From contig JACDQD010000004.1 in the NCBI GenBank assembly GCA_019843655.1, forward strand, positions 31,569,872 through 31,633,871: 64,000 nucleotides of DNA, written 5' to 3'. The position numbers and the translations under genes were made by a program. The notes beneath the pieces were generated by a model. It did not search any database. It saw only the letters and a program-made list of their open reading frames with translations, and was not told the origin of the DNA. Positions within the stretch are counted from its first letter, which is position 1, and each line of letters begins with the position of its first letter. Shown here in pieces: positions 1 to 13,460 of the stretch. The stretch is from Lethocerus indicus (Eukaryota; Arthropoda; Insecta; Hemiptera; Belostomatidae).

Positions 1-2226
1 TAACCGACCAAGAGACCGGCCCCACCGCTCGAGAAAGTAAAATACTTTTGGCGAGAAATCATTCTCTCCGAAAGAACTGAGTACTTCGGGAAGTCATTCC
101 GCATTACCGAAAGGTCGGTAACCAAAGAGTTGAATCGAAAATACTAAATTGCCGTTAAATAAACGGTTCAGAAAAGTTGTAAATTTAAATGAAATAAAAA
201 TATGTGTTTTTAACTTCTTATGTAATTAAATCAGCCAGGCATCTGTAAACAATACTTGCGGTGTTTTTTCAGGCCTCAATGAACGTGCCGACTTCAATTT
301 ACCATATGAAAAATTCAAGTTCTCGGGCTTTTATTATTGTAACTTTCCCGATTGACGTAACAACACTGTGAACAATACAAGTTTATGTACGCGTATGTAG
401 AAAGGCCGGTGGTATCTCTTCGAAGTTGTGTGTATTTCAGAAAATAAAATATTTGTAAATTGTAAAAAATCTAAATAATGCAAAAATGTCACTAGGAAAA
501 AAAGTTTAAAGGCTGATCCAGGAGAGCTGATCTATACGGTTTGTTTTATAAAAAAATCTCGAATATTGATCCTAGGATACGAAACCACCCCCCACAACCA
601 AGACTGAATAATTAGGCAGAGCGACTATCAATAAAACTTGAAGAAGACGATGATTCTTTTCACTCGGTTATTGGGAACGGCTTGTTACAACTTTTAAGTT
701 GTTAGCCTGTATTCATTGCTCCAAACACTGTCGTATGATGTCGGGCAGCTCTCGTGACAACACAACAAACTCATAGACGGACAAACACATAGCTGACTTC
801 GGTAAGCGAATCTGAATCTGAAGAATTCAGTTTGTCGCCAATCAACATACAGCACTTTCCAAAACACAGAAAAAAAAGATACAAAAGAATAACGCAAAAC
901 TGTAAATTTACAGTATTAGTAAACAGTGAATGATTATTTACAAAGATACTAAAATGTAGCTATTATACTGCGTGAAATATTTGGTAGATATTTTAACACG
1001 AGCGGAATTTTTAGTGATTTAGTCACAGATCTTAGTCAACGAAAGCAATTTTTACTGAAAACAACTAATATTATTAATGCCAGCTAAATTTGTCGATAAC
1101 CGATTTTAAGGATAACGGGAAAACGGAATTTGTACTTTTATTTCGTGACAAAGTTGTTAGTACTAATTAAATTTTAGAACGTCAATTGGAATCGTGTTTG
1201 GTATTTACCTCCGTTCTATTGCAGGAGTATGCGGTTTTGTAATTAACGGATAACAAATTTGTATACCCTTAACCATTGAAGCCGGAGTGTCGAGTTATTC
1301 GCGCATATTTAGTCTTCCCGGTAAAACTGCGCTACATTTTAATTTCAATAAACTACTTTTATTCTACTGGTCCTCTTCTTATTAGTCATAAAAAGCCCAT
1401 ACACCACTTATGTACAAATCTGTGTCTTTAGTTTTCTTTGTTTAATTCTTGTTAGTATTCAATACAAAGTCGTTCTTTACCAATGTACGTTTATTTATTT
1501 TTTTTATTTTTTTTTAAATATTTCGGGGGCCTCAAATGCACAAGCGTACCTTCCTTGCTTGCCGGGAATATGCCGTCTCCTGTATAGGTCCCTGCAAATA
1601 AATAGGCGTGGCAATTATTCAACGAATGGGGAATCTTTTTGGGGTTTTCTTCAATTGAAAAACTTATCATACGGAGTCCTTCAAATGTCCGCCCTCAACG
1701 AATCATTCTGCGCTCGTAATACTTCGAAAACCGTTTAAATGGACCTCTTAAACAATTTTAATTTTATAAGCGCTCTTCTCTTGATAACGTTAAGGATACA
1801 CCTACAAAATTCTCGTCCGTCAATTCTTCTTCGTCTTTGCGTTCTATCGTTGTACAGGTTTCGACGTAATTACTTAACGTCACTATTCTTCGTTAACGTT
1901 CATCCTGCGTGTCCCAACTCCCGACGCGCTGGCCTAAATCCTAATTAGTTCAATTACATAACGCGCCCTCGCGTTTTAACAATAATTTTCCCCACGAATA
2001 ACATCTACGTAAAGTTTCGGCTTTATTTTGACAATCGGCACATGTTGTACTTTGAATTGGAAGAGTTTGTCCTACTTTTCCGTCAATTAGACTCACGCTT
2101 CACGTTACGGTTACTCCATATTATAATTTATTCATTTTTCTCGGTTTATTTTTATACGGTGGTATTTTAATTTGGTAAGGGGCCGGATGTAGGCCCGCCT
2201 GTCGGTTGGCTGCAGTGGAGTGTTAC
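1..2226 (-). other. Partial intron downstream of integrin exon C
   Basis: AT-rich sequence after the exon C donor, cut by the window edge. The expected next integrin segment (GYCQAG...FWQGQ) was looked for on the minus strand and not found, so the next certain exon lies further left. A 42-bp open segment with plausible splice sites at 1550-1591 is discussed as a finding but not called as an exon. Nothing else is recognisable. Confidence 0.8.
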
Positions 2227-2359
2227 CTGGAAGTCCTCTGCAGGGCGAAAACTCGGCCATGTCTGTGAAGTTTCTCTTGGTGACGTAGCACGTGCCTATC
2301 GGGTCCCTCCTTTCACCCTTGCCGTCGTCCCCGAGCGACACGTACCGCGGTGCGCACGC
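2227..2359 (-). CDS. Integrin alpha subunit (alphaPS2-like), internal exon C: beta-propeller blade 2
   Basis: Third integrin exon, 24.2 kb downstream of exon B in transcript order. It has a long polypyrimidine acceptor (TTTTTTTCCTTTTCAG), enters in phase 0, gives 44 codons plus one G, and ends at CCAG|GTAACA (133 bp). The peptide begins ACAPRYV, followed by a Gly/Asp/Lys-rich loop, RRDPIGTCYVTKRNF and EFSPCRGLP. These match the integrin series CAP.Y...DP.GTCY...NFT...EYSPCR. The three cysteines are at family-conserved positions, and NFT is an N-glycosylation sequon. The ACAPRYV and SPCR wording fits the insect RGD-binding (alphaPS2) class better than the laminin-binding class, but subtype is an inference. 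The next expected segment (GYCQAG / FWQGQ) is not visible in positions 1-2226, so the gene continues to the left. A longer minus-strand open frame here (to 2132) is just exon C read through its donor into the intron. Confidence 0.95.
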
Positions 2360-3089
2360 CTGAAAAGGAAAAAAACAACAAACATCACCACAGGTATCAG
2401 GTTATCGTCGTACAGTTTCACAGCACAGTACAGAATGTATACTGTGCCGGCATTGAGCGTGAAAACTAGTGCTTTTTATACGAGGCCAGAATCGTACCGT
2501 TTAAAACGTTTCTTAAATGTAATCAAACAGTAAAATCGAAAGGATTATTCAATTTGTCTGGCAATTAAATTGAAAAAATCGTAACAGTGCGGTGACAGTG
2601 CTGATATTTGAACTACCTCACGATCTAATGCTACTACGGTACAAAGCGTCCAGCTCGGGACTCAATAAGCGAGTGGAGGAACTTTCGATATTGTTCGATA
2701 TTCAATATTGACTTTCGCATTTTTCTTAATCTTAACGTTTTGACACTAACTCGTGCGACATATATTCCGAATATGAAATCTACACCTATTGGACTTGAAT
2801 ATCTGGTGAATAGTCTAGACTCGAAGTAAGGTCCTCTATACTCGGTTCGGAAGGATGTAAAGGATCGCCTCTAGGACTTCCACGGGGTCTGTAACGACGC
2901 GATAAAATAATGTAGACGTATAGACTCTGACTGTAATTTACAGTGGGCCATCGGGCGGGAATAGTGTACGGGCCCTGTATGCAGATGGACGGCGGTGGTT
3001 CGTGTAAATTTCAAGAGGCATACGAGGCGATTTGTCCGTCCGACACCCGATAAAATTTCATACGCTTTGCCCCGTGAACCGGTTCAGAT

Positions 3090-3122
3090 GGGAGGGAGGG
3101 AGGAGGGAGGGAGTGAGGGAGG
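3090..3122 (+). other. G-quadruplex-prone tract in a GC-rich patch
   Basis: GGGAGGGAGGGAGGAGGGAG and following GGAG/GGG runs give at least five G3 runs with short loops on the plus strand, the template side for the integrin transcript, so the nascent RNA carries C runs. The GC-rich patch continues to about 3415. Confidence 0.6.
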
Positions 3123-6100
3123 CGGTGGTAGTAATTGTGGCGGTCGGTCTGGAACCGCGCGCTGAGTGGGCCCCTCGCGGCTCAATTACAACTGAGGTGC
3201 TCAATACCCGCGGGTGATTATAGCCATCATTCAATATTGGCGGCCCATCGCTCTCGACCACCCCTCCCATCACACCGTCACCCCCGTCACCCAGCGGTGG
3301 CCGGCCCGGACGTCCCCGCCCATTAATCAAACTGTCGGCGAACTACATTCAATTAAATGTCCCCGTTCGGCCCGGTCACCGCCACCACAATACTTCAACC
3401 GGAGCCGCTAAAGCGTTGACATCGGTTCTAGAACTTACAGGGAGGTACGCCGGCTGTTTGATCTCTCAAAAACGTGTACAAAAATGCGTATTACAGAATA
3501 GATTCCGAAAGCGATGAAAATAATTATGATGAATCCCACAAAATTAACTCGAAATGTACCTATGGCATAACTCTCGAATTATTAAAGGTATTGTATTATA
3601 TTAAAAAAGTGATTTAATATTTATTTTTGGCAAATGTTTCCAATTTCAATTGAACAACGGAGCCAGTAGTGGGCAGTTATGGAGAGGAGCCCTAATCTAA
3701 AAATATAATCGATTCGTGAGATCTTCTCCGAATACGTGTGTAGTTTGGCCTGTATTCAGAACCGTTTTGCTGTTCAAAATCCGCTACTGAAGACGGACAG
3801 TAGGTAAAATTGGTCTGAAACACTGAATAGAGGGGTACTCTCTACCCCATCCAAAAAAGTAAAAAAATGTAAACTTAATTCCTGCATTTCGGAAGGATGA
3901 AAGGTCCAACCTTCTTTCGGGAAAAAAATTTGTTAAATCACACCAATTATCGTGACCGGTCATCAATAATGTGACGCGTTATTCTAAAAGAATTGAAATG
4001 ATCAGTCAAGGGTCCAATTATTAAAGGGTCTCGGGACCCTGCCTCCCTAATGACCCGCCCGAGGGGGGGGGCACCGTCCAGCTATTTGTTGGTGTCAATC
4101 TGTTAACATCTCCTAATAGTGACGTCCCAACCAGGCTAGCGCATCACTCGGACCGCACACCGCCCATTTGTCGGCGCCCAATACTAAAAACTGAGACATC
4201 AGACTGTCAGACCGGCAGTTTGTACCCTGTAGATTGGTTAAAACATCTTTAAATCGGATAATAATAATAAACTGAAATGTTATATTTCGAAAATGCTGTA
4301 CACACAATTACTGCAGTTAATGAACTCCCATAATTAATCGCTCGCCGACAATCAGCTCCTGTCTGTTTTCCATCGTTCGACCATGACGATTGATTCAATA
4401 TATTGTATAGTGTATAAGTTAATAAAAACAATACGGCAATAAATAAAACCGTTGATTCTAATGGTCGAAATAAATAGTTTCGAATAAAGGGTATTAAATT
4501 ACTATAGAAAACTCAAATTGTGTGAAAATTATTTGACGATCTATCGGAAATGACATTTAATTTGAAATTTGACGAGAAGCCGCAATTCCGAAATATTGTT
4601 TGTAAATTTGTGGCCATTTTCGTAAAATTTACTGTTATTTCAAGGCCCATTCTCATTTCGTCCGTTCGGGTTATATTAATTGTTGGCAGTTAAGGCTGGC
4701 GAGGAAATAAAATAAAGAAGGCGGCGCGTTATAGCCGAAAGGCATAGGGTTTCATTTTAAAATAAAGAATTGTACCATTACGGGGGACATTTATTGGGCC
4801 CGAAAGGAATGTCCGCGTTTCGAACGCTCGAAGCGGACCGTAGTTCACAGCCTTTATCTGCTAGCCGGCGTTATACCTTATTTTTCAGCCCTCTCCTCGG
4901 GATATCTTCATAGCGGTAATGTCCGCCGTTTCTTCTCCCTCCGGCCGAGCCGAACCGTCAGAGCCCAAACGCGGCCCGTAAACGTTTCACGAGGTGAGGA
5001 CAGCCCCACCACTCCGGATGATATTAACAGTCTCGAGATAGGGGAAAGTACATTGCCGGGCTTGCATTTTATCCTACCGAGGAAGTAACTCTCGTCCGGT
5101 CTTCTCAAACGGTGGGCGCAATAGGCCATCGGTTTCTTATATTCATAAGACGACTTAAGAATAAGGATATTTATTCTGATTAAAATCTCGACACATTTTA
5201 GAACTCTATATGACTTTCTGCACCTTCTAACGAATTTAGCTTCCGACATCATCGTCATTCGGCGGGGAGTATCACCACTGCAACTGTGTATACGTATTAA
5301 AATGTTAATTACGTTTTTATCGTACACCAACCGAGAAACATCCTCCCGCTCGGCGTTTTCTTACGGTAAGGCCGCACGATTCACTTCCGGGAACTTATCG
5401 CATCAGAAATTCCGAATGGGGGAACTTTACTTGGCTGGATGCGAGCGGTTTTTTTTCCTCGGTCGGATGTTTCTCCGATGGGAGATGGTAAAAAACGAGC
5501 ACGCCGGTCGGCAGGCAGGAATTCCTATCCCGCTCCAATGCATAATTGAAAACCGTGCACGGCTGTAACAGGCCGAAGATTTCACCAACTAGCAGCGGTC
5601 CCACCATTACTTAAATAAATATAACCGGTTTAAACACTAATCCTAGCGCCAGTTTCAGTTCCCGTATATTTTCTTCTTCGATATTTCGAAATTGTGTAGT
5701 TATTGCGCACGGTGGTAGTCCAGTAACACTGTGTGAAACCTCCCCGCCGCGCAGCAGTGAGTTCCTGAGAAGAGTGCGGCCTTACTGTAATTATTACTAA
5801 TTTAGTCGAAACCAGTCTTGCTTAAGACCGAGCCAGTATAAGAGTAAGAGTGACGATGTTCCCGAATCACAAATACATTCCAATATATTAATAATAGCAT
5901 TCGGACTGAGTTTTGCTCACGGCGTCGTTCGCCCGCTGGGAATCGTATTTCGTGCTTGGAGAACGTAAGGTAGCGGGTTTATAAAATAATTTCCGTCCGG
6001 ATGTTATCGGGCGTTCTACCGGCGGCTCGGGGGTAGGATGGAATTCCTGGTTCTAAAGCGCGGGGACTTCCCATTTTTCAGGCGACAGGGGGATCCACTT

Positions 6101-8978
6101 AGAAAGGTCAAACGGGTCAGCCGGGAGCGATACCCGGGCCAAATTCTTTTTTATCTCCCCTCCAGAAGCCCCAATACCTCAAGTCCGCACGGTAATGCGT
6201 CTCCGCCGTTACCGACCAACGCGTATTTTATGTACCGCGATCGGGGCGTATCGCGACGCATAAACTCCCGCCACGAGAGCAATACTCCGTATAAAATAGA
6301 ATTCGAACGGCCCTTCGCCTTCACGGATATTTCATCGGAACCTCTTAAATATTCATGACCTTACCCTCGGATGCCGCTTTTCGGGACCTCTACTCCGACT
6401 TCTTCTTTTCACTTTTTTCCCCTTCCCGAGCGAGCCTTTGACTGAACCGTCGCCGCCTATTTCTCGCCGGCGATCCTCTATTTGTCGACGACGAATACCG
6501 ACCGTTTCTTCGGTCGTTGCACCGGGTACAATTTGTAGGCGGAAATTATGTAGGGCCCGCCTTATGAAATCTGATATAAGTCGTGAAGTGGGTTTTCAAA
6601 AGATAGGCAAATAATTTAGAACCAAACGAACTTTAGTTAAGTACATTTCCGCACCGCCCTCAGGGGGGCGCTAGTTTCACAAAAATCGTTCGTTTGCACT
6701 TGCACCGATTAACTAGATTACTAAAAAGAAACTTTTTTCAATCAATTTTGGACCAACAGGAAAACTTTTATGATCGTAAATATACAATGCCAGATAGCTT
6801 TCCTGCCATATATTCGGAAGACCTAATAGCTATGACCAGTTTTGTAAATTAGTTCAGAATTTAAGTTTAACGAACTAGTTGCCAGGCAGTGTCGAGAGCA
6901 AAACTTTCACATATCCCACCCATAAATGGTAATGAAATAAATAGATAAATGAAGTAAGACCAATTCCATATGGTGTTGCCGAGGTGCGAACATTTAAATA
7001 TATTTATTCCTTCGTAAGTTTAATACGGGGCCGTGGTCTCACCTTATTCCCTTTCGGATTGGCAGTTTCCGAGGCCTATATCTCGGTATTTAATTCGTGT
7101 TAGGGCTGTAAATTCAGATGGGCGTGCGGGCGTCGGTCCGGCCCCCAATAAGCCTGGTTCGGTCGAGGCCATTGTCGGCGGTGAAATAACTTCACCGAGA
7201 GACGCCTTCCCTATTTATGCCCCGATATTTAAGTCCCGCTCTATCCTTACTTATTGTAGTGCCCCCTTTACGGGCGTCTGCTCCCTTTTAAGGGCGAATG
7301 TGCGCACTCCTCGGTGTTCTCCCCGCGCCCCCCTGAAATACGACGCCCATCTCTTATTTCCTCTCCTATATCGGAACTAACGCCTATTCGGGAAATATAA
7401 AACGTTGTTTCATCTACCTGCTATTTGTACAAGGCAGTTTAGAAAGCCAAACGTAATATACTAATTGCGACGTTAATTGTACCTCTGAACACTAGAGTTC
7501 ACTATTTCGAACTCACCCCGTGATTTCACCTAATTATATTATAATTGAACTTGTAATTATATTAAAATTCCTTGCTATTAACTGAATAGTCTTCGATTGT
7601 TAACTCGCAAAAATTATATAGAAAATATTGTAATATTCCCACCCCCCACACCGAAACCAGCGATTGCAGAATTAATTTTCGCGTTTTCGTATTCATTTAA
7701 TTAAAGAAACAATTACGCGAATCTAACTTGGGAAGTTATAATGGCTGGGCGCTAAAGTGGTAATAAATACCAGTCAGTGTTTCCGGACATACCGAGCTAT
7801 TAATTTCATGAAAATTGATGCCTTCGAATCGCGAGGATGCCTCACAACTACTTCCGTATGCACTAACTGTGTATTCTTAAACGTTTTCCTAGAACGTATG
7901 ATTTAATTAATGTATCAGTTTTAATAGCGTTAAAACATTTTCAGCAATTCTGTCGGACATAGGTATGTTCGACGATGGACTTATGTTCCTATTTCAAATT
8001 TATTTCTAATCGCAATAATAATAATTTTTCGTTCTACAATATAACAGTATCTGATGGTTAATTATTTCAGATCCAACATCACTTATTAATAGGTAATATA
8101 GCTAACTAAATATGCTCGAAACAGAACTTCATCCTTTTCGGGCGGGAAAATATATTTCGAGGTTCATGAATATTGAACTTGGCAATAAATCAGGCGGAAT
8201 AACCCGGGTGACCTTTTAAGGGGGAATTTCAAGGTAAGGGGACACAGGCATCTGAGAAATGAGATAAGGTTTCAATGTAATCGGTTTCGTGCCCAAAAGG
8301 CAACATTTTGGTTCACAGTCTTAGATTATATCAATTTATTCCTTTTCCTCTTTATTCCATCCTTTTTTACTCAATAGGGAGCAAAATTTCCGTAGATTTC
8401 CGCCGCATTATACCAAATTATATCCCCCGAAAGTGCATGAAATCATTTTTAATTTTTGCATTTGGTTTCGTCTAAAATTTTGTAGACAAAATGATCATTA
8501 TCGACATAATTATCGATCATAATAATTATGTATAAGTAAATCGCCGCGTGTAAAAATACTTAATAAATAGTTAGTGGATAGTATTTTAAAAGTACGCGCG
8601 AATATTTAATTCAGTTTTTTCCTTCTCGTCTTGATATTCCGACACGAAGATTCTGACTTGCGATTGTCGCGACCCCATCGTCCCATTTCGTCGTCGACTA
8701 ACCTGGGCTAATGGGGATGGGGAAATATTACTTTGTTATACGGGGATTGTGAAGCGCGGAAGCCGTCGTGGTCTCGTTACCGAAATTTCGTATAGTTAAA
8801 AAAGTATAAATAATAAAGCGTGACCGAGGAGGAGTTAAGCCATGGAGGGATCGGAATCCGAAGACGCCTTCTGCCTAATGACCGTAGAACAAAAGTGGGC
8901 CGCCCCACAGCTCCGGAACCCACAATTAGTGGATGGGAAAACCAGAGATGAAGTCATTACCGATCGGGAGTCCTTCCA

Positions 8979-9022
<44 letters not shown>
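8979..9022 (+). repeat. (CT)n microsatellite
   Basis: A nearly pure CT run of about 40 bases; the opposite strand is a GAGA tract. It abuts a GC-rich block that starts near 9030, so it could serve as a GAGA-factor-type site, though that is only a suggestion. Confidence 0.95.
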
Positions 9023-9024
<2 letters not shown>

Positions 9025-10907
9025 CCTTAACTCACATCTCGCCTTTTCCTTCTCCTCCGCATCCCTCTTCCCCTCTATTCCTAATTAATCTCTCCGCGGA
9101 CTAGCGCGCGGTCCCCACGCCCGGTTAATGGGCGCCTAATCATTCCGGTAGGCCGCCATTGTCCCAAGGGGACGGTGATTTTAACGACTCCATCGCGTCC
9201 GTCTCGGCATATCCCGCTGAGCAAATAATAATTAACGGTCACGCGAGCTTTCGCCCGACGATAAAACGTCCCATCGGATTTTCACCGCCGGCCGCTATAT
9301 TGGATATCCGACGTACAGCGCTTTTTTTTAGTTTCCAACTCCGGCCCACAAAACCGGTCCCTCTCCGATCTTTATTAAGTTCATTTAAGATAAGGCCTCC
9401 CATTTTTATCGGGTCCTAGAATGTTGCAGCGGCCGCTTGTTCGTAACCTCAACAGTGAAATATGCCCCGGCCGTGCCGAATAAGGTTCAGTAATTGAACT
9501 GAAAACCTTTTCAGTAATTGCGTTAATTATATCCGAGCCATCGCTGAGCGCCGAAATAAGATCTGTTACGGTAATAGTACCACCGGAAGAGTCACCGCTC
9601 AATCGATCACGACGAATGCGGCCGATCCCGGGAATTTATAAATGATTCAGTTCCTTTATTTTCAGCGAGAATTATATCGCACATTTAACAGCCGGATGTT
9701 CGCAATATTTCCGAGACGTTTAGCCCGTAAAACACTCTTAGCAGCAATATTTTATCCGAGCGGACGGCATTTCGATAAGGGAGAAACATTGACAGGGGTC
9801 CACTTCCGGATTAGTCCGCTGTCGGCGATTAGAACTGGGAATTAAACCCTTCGAGATCTAGTTTGTAAACGGTCGGGCCTTTTAATTGGCAGTGGGAAGC
9901 AGCTGTTAGGTTGAACGGTTTATTCCCCGGTGTCAAATTAAAGTGGGTCCCTGGGGCGTTCCCATTAACTCATTAACCGGGAAGCTCGGAAGAAGAAAAG
10001 GAAACCAATCAGAAACGTACAGTTTTTCACCCTTTTTCCGCCAACAATCGGCCGTGTTTAATGGCCATCGGTGTAATGAACAATCCCGATTGAACGTTTT
10101 CCCGAAGTGGCTTCTTTCTTTTTTTTTTATACGAGGCCTGTGGGGGCCGTTCTTTATAACTGTCACAACCCGAGTACGGTTGAAGTGGGACGTCCGATCT
10201 TAAAAGTCTGTAACCGTTTGAAGATAATTGTATTTCTCGAGCCAATAATATACCGCTTTTTATACCTTTCATATCGACGCCGGTTCTCGCTCCGTCGACC
10301 TTTCCTTCTTTCAGGACATAATAACATTTAAGGTTCTAGTTGAACTAAAGGCAACTCTATTGCCAAGACCGCGCTTAATTAAACTGATATTACGCATAGA
10401 CGGAGTACGAGTTCTGTTCCCAACTGTATGGCGATAAGCACACCTTGTACATAAATGTTTGCGGAATATATATGGGAATTTTAAAATGTTACAATGAGTT
10501 AGTTAAAAGGAATGATAAATAGTCAGGCGTCCGCGTACAAACGCGACGGGAAAAGGGTATTTTTCAGTTTATATTTTTAACGGTGTCAACCCTAAAAGGC
10601 GCAGAGGTGCCGGTCCGGGTCGTAGAGGAGATAAAAGCCGGTGTAAAAAAGAGAGAAAAACAAGAAAAAGACGGCGAGTAGGTTTGTTTCTGGGCGATTC
10701 TGCCGGCCGGGAGCAGTATACAATCGTAGGGCGGGTGGGACGGGCTCGTATAGTGTTCCTAAATAATGTCGGGCCGCGAGCAAACAACATGACCCCCGAC
10801 TATAGACCGACATTCCGGTTCGACCTCGGTCCACGCTTCGGCTCTTCACAGACTACCAACCGCCTACCGCTAACCCACCCACTACACTTTTCCCAACCGG
10901 TACAGTG

Positions 10908-11011
10908 TTCAGTGGAACCCGTGAAAACTGGGGCTTGCGCTAGTCTCACGAAACACACGGAATAATATACTTATTATTCTGGCCCGGAATGAAGGTACGG
11001 ATAAAATTGGA
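10908..11011 (+). repeat. Old local duplication, unit 1
   Basis: Pairs with 11087-11203, offset about 179 bp. Shared blocks in the same order are TTCAGTG, CGTGAAAACTGGGGCTT (CGTGAACACTGGGCCTT in unit 2), CTCACGAAACA, CTGGCC.GGAAT and AAGGTA. Divergence and small indels show it is old. No function is evident. Confidence 0.6.
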
Positions 11012-11086
11012 AAGAAATATAAGTCATATAATCGGCGCTGTGGCCATCGTAGTAAGATGACCGTTGCTCTTTTTCTCAAGGATATA

Positions 11087-11203
11087 TTCAGTGAAAATCG
11101 TGAACACTGGGCCTTCGGTTGAATGTATCTCATGAAACATATCCAAATGCGCGCCTTCTTCTTCCACACTCTGGCCGGGAATAAAAGGTAGAAATAAGAT
11201 TAG
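11087..11203 (+). repeat. Old local duplication, unit 2
   Basis: Second unit of the diverged direct repeat that starts at 10908. It carries TTCAGTGAAAATCGTGAAC, CTCATGAAACA and CTCTGGCCGGGAATAAAAGG. Similarity does not clearly continue past about 11203, so this is a single duplication and not a longer satellite. Confidence 0.6.
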
Positions 11204-11618
11204 AGACTGAAGCGCAGGTCTCCCAGGTTTTCGGGATAATACCTAGAATTCCGTACAGTAAGTTGACCTTTTATCTCCCCTTTAGGAAATGAAGAAGACC
11301 GAACGAATAAGCCGAGTCGAGGCGACGGCAGATCGCCGGTTTGGAAGCTCGCTGGGAGAGATCCCGAGGGAAGGTCAGAGGAGGCCAGGGGCGAGCGGTC
11401 GCGTTCTTCCCCCCCGGGAGAGGCGCGGTTGATTAATACCCGTATTCCCGGGCCGTACAATAAGCGAATACAACGCGACGACTCGGTCCTGAAATCCAAG
11501 ACATGCGCCGACGACTCCCGGCTTTCGTGCGGCTTTAACGCATTAATAAAACTCAACGGAGGCGCTTACACCGCATAAATATACATGAGGCGTCGCCGGC
11601 TTATAAACGCGGGCCATG

Positions 11619-11650
11619 TGGGGTGAGGTGGGGGAGGGGGAGGGGGAGTG
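11619..11650 (+). other. G-quadruplex-prone tract
   Basis: GTGGGGTGAGGTGGGGGAGG followed by two more G5 runs. Four or more G-runs of three or longer on plus. Confidence 0.6.
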
Positions 11651-13437
11651 CGTTAAAAGGAGCGGGACGGGTCGAGAGGTCGCCCCCGCCGGACAGACAC
11701 AACACACCCGGCTAATGACTTTCGCCCATCATAACCGCCACACTCCTTACAACGGTGGCCGCATAATGTTACAAGCTCCCGATCTGCCCCCCTCCCCACC
11801 CTATTTTTCCCATAATAATCGCCGAGTAAGGCCCAAATGGCCCTCAAAGTCCAAATCCGGGACTTCTACAGTTTCCACCGTAAATCAACTCAACGGCTCT
11901 CTAATCCAACCTCGCAGATACGCCCCTTTATCTTGAACATTTTCGTCTAGAACGGATGTATAATGGGAAAAGAAATCCTGACATAGAATTAACAATGTGT
12001 GAAATTGTTGCGGTCATCGATGTCCGCACACTGATTAGGTCCTGCGCTAGACGGTTTTCAAAACCACACGTATTAAATTCAACGTATTCGTACCGTATGC
12101 CATAAAATACACAACTATAATTGTACGATAGGAAAAAATGCGCGAGTTGATCATTTCAATTTCATAAAAGTTCATTTTTACATAGTTTACAGGGAGTAGT
12201 AGTTTATTCACCGGATTGATATTCCCCTCGGATCCTTTCTCTCGCGACGCCCGGCCATTATTGCCACATAAATCACGAGTAAAGACGCGTATCGGCTCCT
12301 TTAAGATATTCTCTGACAATGGAAGCGATAAAGTATTAAATTTGTAATTCTTTTTGCGCGACCGGAAAGTCCTGTCCTATATAACTTCAATAGAGGCAGA
12401 TATTTATACAGTTCTGGTTCGCATTTCACACGAGGTCATAAATCCAACACAATGCCCGGGGACTCGCCCCAGTATAAATATCGACGAGCAATAACTTTCT
12501 GACAATGGAGCATTTTATACGCACTTCCCGTAATGATTCTAAAATGGATTTCCTGTCCCGACGAATGATCGTAACGAATAAGAACATCCGTTCGGCGTTA
12601 CTGTGCGAGTATGTTGCTTTCCAAAGTCCTCTCGGAGCGAAAACAGATCCTTTCAATAATTAGTAGCCCATTTCAACCGGGTTGAACCAACAAGCGGCCA
12701 ATTATTGGGCCGTTTAATCTTTGATGTATACTGCGGATTTTTGTTGTGATGAAATTTATCACGGCCGTTAATTGGAAAAGTTAATACGGGACCGACTGGA
12801 ACCTCGGAGCGTACATCATGAGTCGGAGATTAATAAGCCGGGAGTAAATCAGTTAGTCTAAGGCGGGCCAGTATCCCGCAGTCCCCGTAAACCCGAGCCA
12901 CCGCCGGGTGGGCCTCCTAATTTACTGCTTCTTCTTTACAATGGACCGCACACTCGGCAAACAATCATTTACAATTTTTTAATTTAAACTCGTCCAAAAA
13001 ATTCAATTCCGGGATAATACCGGGAGCGTATAAACCGGGAACAAATATAATTCCAGATTAAATATTACTTTTTCATAATAATTACTTGTTGGGCAATGTT
13101 AATAGATTAGTGATGTTTATTATACGATAAATTATCATAAAATACGGTTTTTTCTGTATATAAAATGTAAGTAAAGGAAAAAAATTGAAGAATTTTTATT
13201 TTCGAATACTGAGTTCCCGAAGTCAGGAGACGTGTTAATCTTTAATATTCAACATGTATACGAGTTGAACGCTCGACAGAGGAAATTCTCTTATGGTATG
13301 GAGTTCAAGTAGAACAGGAACTGACAAGTTAACGTACAGATCGTTCGGGCATGAAATGCATTAAAACTGGATAGTTAAAAGGCCTCTTTTCCATATTTGA
13401 AAACGCGGAATGGCGCGGTCGGGTTATGGAGCCGTCC

Positions 13438-13460
13438 GTGGTGGTGGCGGCGGCGGCGGC
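13438..13460 (+). repeat. (GTG/GCG)n trinucleotide run
   Basis: GTGGTGGTGGCGGCGGCGGCGGC in short. It gives poly-Gly on plus and poly-Pro on minus in chance frames; no gene is called here. Confidence 0.9.

Noticed and set aside
2132..2226. Extension of exon C's reading frame past SPCRGLPG
   Set aside because: A CCAG|GTAACA donor ends the exon at 2227; the residues after it are unlike any integrin.
4908..5330. 140-codon minus-strand frame
   Set aside because: Basic, low-information sequence without domain or signal; no supporting splice structure.
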